From Chara braunii (Eukaryota; Streptophyta; Charophyceae; Charales; Characeae), in NCBI GenBank assembly GCA_003427395.1, contig BFEA01000390.1, positions 613,091 through 636,012 of the forward strand: a stretch of DNA of 22,922 nucleotides, read 5' to 3'. Both the position numbers and the translations under genes were made by a program. Under the pieces are notes generated by a model that was not told the DNA's origin, searched no databases, and worked only from the letters and a program-made list of their open reading frames with translations. Below, piece after piece: positions 16,071-22,922 of this stretch (the first letter of the stretch is position 1; each line of letters starts with the position of its first letter).

Positions 16071-16096
16071 CTGAACCGTCGAGATCGACGGTTCAG
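16071..16096. repeat. 26-bp palindrome in the LTR of element 2
   Basis: CTGAACCGTCGA and TCGACGGTTCAG are exact reverse complements separated by GA. It is one of five short inverted repeats within 170 bp. Confidence 0.75.
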
Positions 16097-16294
16097 ATCA
16101 GATCGGCGGGCGGCCTGCTCAAAAGCACCACTAGGCCCAAAACGAGAATGTCGTTTGGGCCTGCCCGTCGGTCTGGTCCAAAAACGTGGCCTTTACGGCC
16201 TGATAATCCCCAAGGTCAAACCTTTAGGCCCTACTGTGTCCCTCTAGCCCTAAGTCGGGTCCGGTAGGACCTGTGTGGCATCGAAGATGTAACA

Positions 16295-16307
16295 CGCTCC
16301 CTCTCTT
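16295..16307 (-). other. Polypurine tract of element 2
   Basis: On the minus strand AAGAGAGGGAGCG lies between the pol stop codon (16319-16321) and the LTR start TGTTACA. This is the standard place for the plus-strand primer of reverse transcription. Confidence 0.65.
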
Positions 16308-16318
16308 AAAAGACCGAG

Positions 16319-16440
16319 CTACTTGCGAGGGCGGAGTTGTCTGTCCGATACCGGGATGGGTCGGGTGGGACAAGCTGCTTCCTTGGCAAGGCGTCGTTTC
16401 TCATAGTCGGCGAAGATGAGGGGTGCAGAAGTCTGCACTA
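16319..16440 (-). pseudogene. pol: Element 2 C-terminal tail of the polyprotein, shifted frame
   Basis: After a one-base shift near 16435, the end of the chromodomain continues as APLIFADYEKRRLAKEAACP and PTRPIPVSDRQLRPRK, ending in TAG (16321-16319) just before the polypurine tract. The other frame stops early after CTPHLRRL. Confidence 0.55.
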
Positions 16441-17480
16441 GAGATCCACCGAGTGTCATCAGGCGCACATTGCTTGAATGTGACTTTGAACTGCATTGGC
16501 TTGTTGCCATACTTGCGGTGNGTGATGACTCGGTCAACTTCCTGATGTCCGTCCATAGAAGGCGGATCCTGTGATCGACGTCCGGGAAACTCGTCGGCGG
16601 AAGGTGGCGTGTAGATGGCCAGCTTTGACGCGTGGAAGACCCGGTGCACTGGAAGGTGCGGGGGAATGTTGACCACAAAGGAAGGACCTGCGGGGTTGTC
16701 TCCAACGGCAGAAGTGACTTCCCATGGTCCGAACCATTTCGGAAGGAGTTTGCGCGAAACGTCCTGCTCGAGCGCAAATTCCTCGGAGAGGACCCAAACA
16801 AGGTCTCCCTCGCGGAAAGGACATGGAAGTCGACGTCGGTTAGCCTGCTGCTGCATGCGGATCTGAGCCTTTTGCATATTCACGCGGACTTTGATCAGCA
16901 AGTCCCGGTACTTCCGAACGGAAGCGGGAGAGCAAGGGACGTCTATGTCGGCGGCCTGTGGCAGAAGGAGATCAGCGAAGATCCGTGCTTTCTCTCCACC
17001 ATGATGTAGCTCGAATGGTGTGACGCAGATCGCCGGATGCACTGAAGTGTTGTAGGCGAACTCAATGTCGGGAATCCGGTCAACCCAATCTTTCTGGTCG
17101 GGACGGATGAGCGTACGCAACATCATCTGAGCGGTCTGGTGTGCTCGCTCCGTCTGGCCATCCGTCTGCGGGTGTCGATCCGAGCTCGGCTTCATTGTCG
17201 TGCCGGACTCAGCCATAAGGGAAGTCCAAAAGGCCGACATGAAGCGAGTATCTCGGTTGCTCACCATGTCTTCCGGAACACCCTGGTTGGTAATCCAACC
17301 GGTATGCAAGAGTAGTGCGAGCTCAGGTGCTGCAGCGTGATACTTGCAAGGAAGAAAGCGAGCATACTTGCTCAAACGGTCAACGACCGTGAGAATACCG
17401 TCATGGCCATGATGATCGCGGGGGAACGGGCCTGTCACGTCCATAGCAATGGAGAGGCGCGGTGCCCGAGGAATCGGCAA
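16401..17480 (-). CDS. pol: Element 2 integrase core with C-terminal chromodomain-like region
   Basis: The 359-codon frame starts within PIPRAPRLSIAMDVTGPF. DDE residues: D14 present (AMDVTG) and E111 present (DGQTERAH), but the middle Asp is Asn75 (VSNRDTRF, codon at 17258-17256). The 35-residue spacing to E111 confirms the site. The C-terminal part has FREGDLVWVLSEEFALEQD, a GPW motif (KWFGPWEV) and HRVFHASKLAIY. Residues about 314-351 (EVDRVI through DDTRWISSADF) have the Val/aromatic pattern of a chromodomain, which in chromoviruses guides insertion into heterochromatin. An N lies at 16521. The upstream part of integrase is in another frame, with the shift near 17490-17505. Confidence 0.83.
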   Translation of the reverse strand: MPIPRAPRLSIAMDVTGPFPRDHHGHDGILTVVDRLSKYARFLPCKYHAAAPELALLLHTGWITNQGVPEDMVSNRDTRFMSAFWTSLMAESGTTMKPSSDRHPQTDGQTERAHQTAQMMLRTLIRPDQKDWVDRIPDIEFAYNTSVHPAICVTPFELHHGGEKARIFADLLLPQAADIDVPCSPASVRKYRDLLIKVRVNMQKAQIRMQQQANRRRLPCPFREGDLVWVLSEEFALEQDVSRKLLPKWFGPWEVTSAVGDNPAGPSFVVNIPPHLPVHRVFHASKLAIYTPPSADEFPGRRSQDPPSMDGHQEVDRVIXHRKYGNKPMQFKVTFKQCAPDDTRWISSADFCTPHLRRL

Positions 17481-17485
17481 TGGTT

Positions 17486-20287
17486 TCAGTTCGCCGAAGG
17501 GACTCGAGATCGGCCCTTGTTACGGTGGCAAACTGCACATGACTCAATGTACCTCGTGACGTCATGAAGGACGTCGGGCCAGTGAAAACGCTGGCGGAGG
17601 CGTGCTAATGTGCGGTTCACGCCAAGGTGTGCTGAAAGTCGTGCGTCGTGGAATTCGCCGAGAAGACGAGTCCGTAAGATGCGATCTTGGGGCACAACTA
17701 ACAAGTCCTTTCCTCTCGTGTGAAGGAGAAGGAACCCGTCGGAAATCCGATAGTGGCTAGCCGACGGGTGATCCGATGAAAGCTCTCCATAAAGCGTAGA
17801 GTAAGTCGGATCGGACTTGTAGCCTTTGACGAAATGCGGCTGCAGATCGTTATCGAGGTCGAATGCCGTGGTCACAATGGCACAAAAATCGGGTCGTCGT
17901 GAGAGGGCGTCCGCAGCTAGATTGGCGGGGTCGGGAATGTGGCACGGGTCAAAGTCGAACTGGTCGATGTAATACATCCATCGACCGATCGTGCTAGTGA
18001 CCGTATCCTGCGTTTTGTAAAAGGTCAACGGATTGTTGTCCGTATTCCATTTAAAACGCCGACGGCGGAGAAGAAAGTGGCGCCACCATTTGAGAACGGT
18101 GACGAACGTGAGTAGCTCTTTCTTCCTAGTGTCGTCAAGAGTGTTGACGAGAGGCACCTTTTGGGAGAAATACTCGACCGGATGCCAACCGTCCTCGTGA
18201 CATTGTTCCAACACCGCACCAATACCGTATCCCGAAGCGTCCGTAGTCGCTTGGGTGGGAAGGGTGGGGTCGTATATACGGAGGGCAGGTGCGGCTTGCA
18301 TTGCTGCCTTCAACGTAGTGAACGCGCCACGGGCTGCGTCGTCGAACTCGAAGGGCACCTTCGGGGACTGAAGTCTCGACAAAGGAGCGGCCACTTTCGA
18401 GTATGACTCGACGAATCGCTGATAATATCCAGCCAAACCCATGAAAGAGCGTACATCCGTCGTGCAACGGGGTTCCGGCCAATCCACGATGGCTTGGATC
18501 TTGTCCGCTAAGGGACGAATGCCTTTCGTCGTGACAAAATGACCCAAGTACTCAAGCTCCTGCTTAGCGAACTCGCACTTGTCGAGATTCGCTTTGTACT
18601 TGGCTAGTCGCAAACGATCCAAAACAGCGCGAAGGTGTACGATGTGCTCGTCCAACGTCCTCCTATAAACCAAGATGTCGTCGAGGTAGATGAGGGCGCT
18701 GCGATCGAGCAAGTCGCGAAACTCAGTCGTCATAGCTGCTTGGAAAGTCGCGGGGGCATTGGTGAGGCCAAATGGCATGACGACCCACTCAAAATGCCCG
18801 TACCGCGTCTTGACTTCGGTCTTGTACCGATCTTGAGGCTGGATTTCAATGTGGTGGTAACCGGACTTCAAGTCCAACTTCGAGAAGTACGTTGCGCCGC
18901 CTAACCGCTCAAGGAGATCATCAATCCGAGGGAGAGGGCCGGCGTTCTTTACGGTTTGTGCGTTAAGTTTNCGATNNTCGATGCATAACCGTAGNTCTTT
19001 GTTCTTCTTCCGGACGAAGAGAACAGGNGCACCGTANGGCNANCAACTAGGGCGAATCCAGCCCTTGTCGAGAAGATCATCGAGTTGTGCGCAGAGCACC
19101 TCGAGTTCCTCTTCGCTCATGCGGTAGATGCATCCACGCGGAGGGATGGCGCTAGCCTCGAGAGTGATCCCGTGACGTATGGGCCGATCCGGAACCGTAC
19201 CGGTGGGAGCCTCGAGGACGTCTCTATACTCGTCCAAGAGGTGAGAAATGCGTGGGTCCGGCGGTGACGCGGCTGGTTCGTCCGGCGAGGGGAGAGCATG
19301 CAAGAATACCAGGCCCATCTCCTCGACGTCATTCCGAGCTATGGCGTCGCGGATTCTCGCAACGGAAACCACGTGACAAGCAATCGAAGTGTGAGGGGTC
19401 GCGACCGTACATGGGACTAACACTCCGTTCCGATCAGGGCTGTGAACGTTTCGATCATGAAAGTTCACCGGATGATCGGCGCTACGCAACCAAGACATGC
19501 CTAGAATCATGTCGAACTTGGTGTCGAGGATGTCAAAAGACACCGGCTCGCACGCAAGTGGCGCAAAGTATACCGGAACGCCGTCGACGCATCGGTCAAT
19601 CGACGTTTCCGTGCGGCCGTCCGCGAAGATAACTTGCGTGGGTTGCGTCTTCCTTCGGATGCGCGGGCCAAGGCCTGCGCGGGCCATAAAGGCTTGGCTC
19701 ATAAAGTTGCGAGACACTCCGCAATCAATCAAGGCATTACAGGTTGCGTTTCCGATTTGAATGCGGATATAGAGCAAAGGTGCGTCGGTTTCGGCGTACC
19801 TTTGGGTGGCGTACTCACGGTCAATCTTCGCAAGATAGGAGCGGAGATCNACAACCGCTACCCCGTCGTCCATCAACGGAGTTGGTACTGTAGTGTGCAA
19901 ATAGGAGCGTAGATTTGCCATCAAGGCGTTGCAATGCGGCCTTGGCAAGGTTTCGGTCGAGGGTAGAGGCTTCCAAGCGAAGTCCTCTTTTGTGAGTGGG
20001 TCAAGCTCCTCAAGTCTTGACCACGCCGTCAAGTCCTCGGAAATCAGTGGCGAACTGACCGGTTCACTTGCCGACGGTGTACAGGCTACGCATACGCAAT
20101 CTAAGTGCACGTGGCTCTGCTGGTCTAGTGGTGGTACCAGCTCGGCGGCATAATCCTCGTACGTAGCACGAGAATCAGCGACTAACGCATGCTCCCCGAT
20201 AGTGACATCAATTGCTAGCAAGGCAACCGGGTTCGGCGGAGTGAGGAGAGATGTCGCCCCTCTCCTTGCGTAACTCAGTTTCCCGAG
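17486..20287 (-). CDS. pol: Element 2 protease, reverse transcriptase, RNase H and integrase zinc region
   Basis: The 911-codon continuous frame is counted from 20221. It is really open from about 20287, reading LSYARRGATSLLTPPNPVAL upstream, as expected for entry by -1 frameshift. Protease: ALIDCGVSRNF, D166-C167-G168 in place of D-S/T-G, and FDMILGMSWL. RT: GWIRPS, LDLKSGYHHIEI, FEWVVMPFGLTNAPATFQ and IYLDDILVY with YLDD at residues 512-515 (18688-18677). RNase H: TTDASGYGIG, RKKELLTF, NTDNNPLTF and ADALSRR. It ends with the integrase H-H-C-C region (FHDARLSAHLG, ESCAVCHRNK). RT and RNase H catalytic residues are intact. Eight N bases at 18971-19043 obscure the RT fingers motif. Confidence 0.88.
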   Translation of the reverse strand, partial: LGKLSYARRGATSLLTPPNPVALLAIDVTIGEHALVADSRATYEDYAAELVPPLDQQSHVHLDCVCVACTPSASEPVSSPLISEDLTAWSRLEELDPLTKEDFAWKPLPSTETLPRPHCNALMANLRSYLHTTVPTPLMDDGVAVXDLRSYLAKIDREYATQRYAETDAPLLYIRIQIGNATCNALIDCGVSRNFMSQAFMARAGLGPRIRRKTQPTQVIFADGRTETSIDRCVDGVPVYFAPLACEPVSFDILDTKFDMILGMSWLRSADHPVNFHDRNVHSPDRNGVLVPCTVATPHTSIACHVVSVARIRDAIARNDVEEMGLVFLHALPSPDEPAASPPDPRISHLLDEYRDVLEAPTGTVPDRPIRHGITLEASAIPPRGCIYRMSEEELEVLCAQLDDLLDKGWIRPSXXXYGXPVLFVRKKNKXLRLCIXXXKLNAQTVKNAGPLPRIDDLLERLGGATYFSKLDLKSGYHHIEIQPQDRYKTEVKTRYGHFEWVVMPFGLTNAPATFQAAMTTEFRDLLDRSALIYLDDILVYRRTLDEHIVHLRAVLDRLRLAKYKANLDKCEFAKQELEYLGHFVTTKGIRPLADKIQAIVDWPEPRCTTDVRSFMGLAGYYQRFVESYSKVAAPLSRLQSPKVPFEFDDAARGAFTTLKAAMQAAPALRIYDPTLPTQATTDASGYGIGAVLEQCHEDGWHPVEYFSQKVPLVNTLDDTRKKELLTFVTVLKWWRHFLLRRRRFKWNTDNNPLTFYKTQDTVTSTIGRWMYYIDQFDFDPCHIPDPANLAADALSRRPDFCAIVTTAFDLDNDLQPHFVKGYKSDPTYSTLYGELSSDHPSASHYRISDGFLLLHTRGKDLLVVPQDRILRTRLLGEFHDARLSAHLGVNRTLARLRQRFHWPDVLHDVTRYIESCAVCHRNKGRSRVPSAN
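18971..19043. other. Cluster of ambiguous bases in RT
   Basis: Eight N bases (18971, 18976, 18977, 18995, 19028, 19037, 19041, 19043) within 73 bp, at codons of the conserved RT motif (RPSxxxYGxPVLFVRKK and LRLCI). They probably mark positions where near-identical repeat copies were merged in assembly. Confidence 0.8.
20244..20284 (-). promoter_or_regulatory. Candidate -1 ribosomal frameshift site between gag and pol of element 2
   Basis: On the minus strand the gag frame reads TCG GGA AAC TGA. G-GGA-AAC (20284-20278) is a canonical X-XXY-YYZ slippery heptamer in the right frame, directly followed by the gag stop. A -1 slip continues CTG AGT TAC GCA into the long pol frame. Eleven bases after the heptamer, AGGAGAG (20266-20260) can pair with CTCTCCT (20250-20244), a 7-bp stem with a 9-nt loop. 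The site lies about 40 nt after the zinc knuckle, where gag normally ends. Confidence 0.6.
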
Positions 20288-20826
20288 TTAGCTGGACGGG
20301 GTACGCGTGCCTTGCCCTTTTCGGGGCATTGTGCGGTCAGGTGAGTGACTCCATTGCACCAAAGGCAATATCAGTACCGTTGACGAAGGTCATAGATTTC
20401 CTTGGTTATCTTGTATGTCGTCCATGGCTGCTGCCAAGTTCCCGTCGATGCCGTCTCTTGTGTCGCCTTGTTCTTCCGAACTCTCTTGGGACGCTTCGGC
20501 GGGAACGCTGCTACAATTCCTCCATCACTCGAGGATGCTGCTGCAGCGTGGAAATCGACTGTTTCGTCAAAAATCACGGCATTGTTATGTGCCGGTCGTT
20601 GATAGCCCTGCTTAGCCACATAATGCGGTTGGGACTGCCGTTCGTTTGCGGCCTTGTCATCCGTTTGGATGACCAAGTTCGCATGATCCAGGATGGCCTG
20701 GAATGAGGCGTAATCGTACTCGTTGCCGAGTGCGGTTCGCAGTCCTGCGCACGATCGCGAGAAGAACTCGGATCGTTGGTTAGTAAAACTCAAATCGAAG
20801 TCTGGCGTGGTCACACTATATTTTGC
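20275..20826 (-). pseudogene. gag: Element 2 gag, C-terminal part with zinc knuckle
   Basis: After a frame change near 20820 the gag protein runs TTPDFDLSFTNQRSEFFSRS to EIYDLRQRY. It then meets a TGA (20373-20371) and in the same frame continues YCLWCNGVTHLTAQC, a CCHC zinc knuckle (20367-20326, C-X2-C-X4-H-X4-C). It ends GKARVPRPANSGN and TGA (20277-20275). The internal TGA is most simply a mutation (CGA to TGA at a CpG). The segment before the knuckle contains a basic patch (FPPKRPKRVRKNK). Confidence 0.7.
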
Positions 20827-21262
20827 CACTTGGTTGTCCAGTCTCGAGTTGGCATACTCCCTTGAGAGCAGGTGTACATCTCGTTCATGGCCGCCTTCAC
20901 GACGTTGCGGACCATGAACCGAGTGAACCATAGCTTCTCGAACTCCTTCCACGTGATGTGTGTCTGGAGTTCGGCGATGGTGCATTTCTTGGTAGCCGCT
21001 AGATGGTTCATCCATGCCTGCACTCCTCCAATCAGTTGTAAGTAGAGCGCCTTCATCATGTCGTCAGCCGGGACAGTGCGGCATGATGCTTCCGTGAGGA
21101 AACTTTGCCACCATGTCAAGGCGTCCGACTTGTTGTAGTCGTCGAACTTGCTGATGTCGAAGTGCGGCATCTTGTAATTCTTTGTAGCGGCGTCCAGTCT
21201 TGTCTGCAGTTTGGTGATGCTCGTCTTGATGGCGGCCACCGTGCTGCTGATCGTGGCCGACT
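20818..21262 (-). pseudogene. gag: Element 2 gag, capsid part
   Basis: Frame: ATISSTVAAIKTSITKLQTR, then KMPHFDISKFDDYNKSDALT WWQSFLTEA, and further WKEFEKLWFTRFMVRNVVKA to RDWTTKWQNIV. The pattern Phe-Asp-(X)n-Trp-Trp ... Ala-Trp ... Trp-X2-Phe-X10-Phe is typical of the retrotransposon gag (capsid) domain. The frame is joined to the upstream part by an indel near 21258-21264 and to the downstream part near 20815-20825. Confidence 0.7.
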
Positions 21263-22069
21263 AGTGAAATCACCTAGTTCGCCAATGATGGTGACGACGT
21301 GATGGATGCGCTCATTGAGCTGCTTCGTTGCGTCTGTCGTGCAGCCTGGCGCTGCTGAGGCCTTAGCCTCGATGCTGTTGATGCGTGCGCGAGTGGAGTT
21401 CAACAGCTGTTGCTGTTGCTGCTGCTGTATTGCCGCGTCGCGGACGGCAGCTGTTAAAGCGGCCAGGTCTTGCTGGTGCTTTTGTCTTTGCTGTCGTTCC
21501 GTGCGCAGGTGTGCCTGCAGCAGTTTGTTGTTCCACATTACTCCCCTCATCACGCTCAACATCACGGTAGCCAGGTTACTTCTCTCTGCCTCCGCCTGTG
21601 TCGGATCCGCCTGCGCGTCCGTAGGCACAAAGAACATGCCTTGGAGTAGCGTTGTCCACTGATTCTCGTTTTGAATCAGGGACTCCGTGCTGGCGGCATT
21701 CCGTCTGTCTCGTGCCGCTGCGTCAGCCTCAGCAGTCTGCTGAGCTTGGGCTGCCGCCTCATTGGCCAGCCGCTGACTTTCTGCCTCTGCTGCCTCCTGC
21801 TGAGCCTCGGCGGTAGCTACGGCATCCGTGAATACCTGTAGCCGCCCAAGGTAGTCAGCCAACGGTTCAAGGGCCCCTTGGACCGGACATGCGGGAAGAA
21901 CTCCGGTGGTAACCGGTATCGTCAGTGCTGTACTCGATGCCGCTGGAGTCGTCCGCCTGCTGAGTCGCTGTTGCTGATACTTGGTTCGTGGAGGTACCAC
22001 AGAACTGGCACGAACTGCAAGCCTGGCACTGCGTTGTGGCAGTGGCCCGGTGTCCTGTTCCATCGACAT
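21116..22069 (-). pseudogene. gag: Element 2 gag, N-terminal part
   Basis: The first ATG in this frame is at 22069 (MSMEQDTG). The frame itself opens slightly upstream after a TAA. The product is rich in Ala, Gln, Glu and Thr, with a coiled-coil-like stretch around TAEAQQEAAEAESQRLANEA and a poly-Gln run (IQQQQQQQLL, coded by CAG repeats at about 21408-21430). In-frame coding is good to about 21262 (IIGELGDFTS), after which the frame shifts. The remaining codons to 21116 are out-of-frame. No known domain in the N-terminal half. Confidence 0.6.
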
Positions 22070-22111
22070 CAGTTCTAGCTGATGTGGCTCTTGAGAAATC
22101 CCGGTGGTCAC

Positions 22112-22384
22112 AGATTACGGGGAAGGTAGGGAGAGTGGGAACAGGGGTAGAACAATCAAGCACTTCGCATACGGTCCCTGTCCCACTGATGGACTTCAGA
22201 CACACCTAATCAAACAGAAAAAGATAAATGTTCCCGTAAACAACTCGAAAAATTCGTAATAAGAAAATAATAACGAATTATTTATTCAATAAGTTTAATT
22301 AATGATTAATAACGAAATAATAATTCTTAATGATAATCAATAGAACAATATTTGCAATAATGATTTCTTAATGATAATCAATAA
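22112..22384. other. Spacer upstream of element 2 gag; AT-rich block, no gene
   Basis: 22112-22210 could be the remaining leader of element 2; no primer-binding site is seen in it. From about 22215 the sequence is strongly AT-rich and includes a 16-bp direct repeat (CTTAATGATAATCAAT) near 22333 and 22368. The last four bases, ATAA, would be the left target duplication of LTR-3. Confidence 0.5.
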
Positions 22385-22922
22385 TGAAACGGTATTCACC
22401 AGTTTCCCCAACTTACCTGTGTACAATATCTGTGACCACTTGAAGAATTGAACCTGCGACCTGTAGAACCGCCAGTGGTAAGTAGGTCTGTCGTAGGTCC
22501 TTAGGTAGNCAGGATTTGATNCATAGACCTGTAGAGTAGAAGTCCAGCTGCAGTCCTTCTAGAAGGTTGGCAAGTGGTCAAGTGGTGTGACTAAAGCAAG
22601 CCCATGTTGGAGACGAGGACAAGTGGCAAGGGCAAATAGTAGGATCCCAGTGCGACTGCACTGCGGCGTAGGGTTGTCACCATGCAGTCATGGGAAAGTC
22701 TAGAAAGTACCAGTCCGGTCCAGCAAGTACCACGGGGGGGACTGTGTGCCTCATGGGCCAGGGATGCAAGGCAAACNAATGCAACACAGAAGTATAAATC
22801 AAGAGGCTGCGTCCAGCCATTCATTCATTCCTGCGGAAGCTCTGCGGAAGCGCTGCTCGGGCGTCTTGTGCAAGGGAGGTCTGCAGATGTCCTGAAGACG
22901 AAGTGGGCAGAAGTTAGTGATA
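22385..22922 (+). mobile_element. LTR-3, start of an LTR of the element 1/LTR-B family, cut by the window end
   Basis: It starts TGAAACGGTATTCACC like LTR-A and LTR-B. It keeps the TTGAACCTGCGACCTGT block, the palindrome CCTTCTAGAAGG (22555-22566), the GTCCGGTCCAGCAAGTACCACG block and the TATA box (22793-22799). It matches about the first 560 bp of LTR-A. Whether an element or a solo LTR follows is not visible. Confidence 0.75.
22793..22799 (+). promoter_or_regulatory. TATA box of LTR-3
   Basis: TATAAAT in the conserved block AGAAGTATAAATCAAGAGGC. Confidence 0.55.

Larger units (their letters stand above)
15538..16294 (-). mobile_element. 3' LTR of element 2 (left boundary uncertain)
   Basis: On the minus strand the LTR starts TGTTACATC at 16294, directly after a polypurine tract. 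It contains a cluster of perfect hairpins (15993-16162), a TATA-like TTATACC near 16022-16016, the motif GGCCATAGCTGCC (about 15857-15845) and CTG/GAA-type simple repeats. The far end is not defined because no second copy is in the window. 15538, where the minus strand reads GGTTACA, is one guess. The true edge may lie anywhere between about 15.25 and 15.55 kb. Confidence 0.55.
16295..22111 (-). mobile_element. Element 2: degenerate Ty3/gypsy chromovirus-like retrotransposon, internal region
   Basis: On the minus strand the order is gag (from 22069), zinc knuckle, protease, RT, RNase H, integrase, chromodomain-like tail and polypurine tract, then the 3' LTR at 16294. It is a different family from element 1: different gag, LTR and sequence. 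No 5' LTR or initiator-tRNA primer site is found upstream of gag before the AT-rich spacer, so the 5' end appears truncated or replaced. Coding defects are frameshifts near 21260, 20820, 17495 and 16435, a TGA before the zinc knuckle, and an Asp-to-Asn change in the integrase active site. Several N bases occur, mostly in RT. Confidence 0.83.

Noticed and set aside
18161-19912. + strand frames opposite pol of element 2
   Set aside because: Antisense shadows of a long conserved polyprotein frame.
22112-22384. 5' LTR and primer-binding site for element 2
   Set aside because: No GCTCTGATACCA (reverse of the initiator-Met site) and no copy of the 16294 LTR start are present; LTR-3 is of the other family and other orientation.
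1-22922. CRISPR array, rRNA or bacterial-type operon
   Set aside because: No regularly spaced identical repeats with unique spacers, no rRNA-like sequence, and all gene signals are eukaryotic or retroelement.

Overview
This is a nuclear window from a eukaryote. It holds no bacterial-style operons, no tRNA or rRNA genes and no CRISPR array. The coding that can be seen consists of short exons with plausible splice sites and large broken retroelement polyproteins. The gag proteins, the initiator-Met-tRNA primer site and the general texture (long introns, microsatellites, Ty3/gypsy debris) recall the charophyte green alga Chara braunii. That assignment is inference from recognition, not from a search.

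Layout. 1-4300: probable host sequence with two candidate spliced genes on the + strand. The first has exons near 658-777, 944-1046 and 1938-2014. The second has exons near 2787-3547 and 3914/3946-4285. Introns and spacers carry a fold-back element, GC-rich/poly-A mosaics and microsatellites. 4329-5137: a candidate solo LTR in minus orientation. 5140-5780: degenerate repeats and no convincing gene.

5788-14184: a nested insertion that can be resolved to the base. An old solo LTR (LTR-B, 4-bp target duplication AAGA) is split by a younger Ty3/gypsy element (element 1, 5929-13374, 4-bp duplication GATG). Element 1 has a complete 5' LTR, an initiator-Met primer-binding site, a long leader, gag, protease, RT, RNase H and integrase. 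It carries stop codons and frameshifts, a damaged protease active site and a deletion that fuses integrase to the last 124 bp of its 3' LTR.

14185-15250: no convincing gene. About 15.3-16.29 kb: the 3' LTR of a second Ty3/gypsy family in minus orientation, rich in short hairpins. 16295-22111 (minus): element 2, with polypurine tract, chromodomain-like tail, integrase, one long PR-RT-RNaseH frame and gag. Its gag and pol frames are joined at a canonical -1 slippery heptamer directly before the gag stop codon. 22210-22384: an AT-rich spacer. 22385-22922: the start of a third LTR of the element 1/LTR-B family, cut by the window edge.

The most interesting items are the two-layer nested insertion with both target duplications intact, the GGGAAAC-TGA gag-pol junction of element 2, and a GCCATAGC stem-loop motif that recurs in the transcribed LTR/leader parts of several otherwise different elements.
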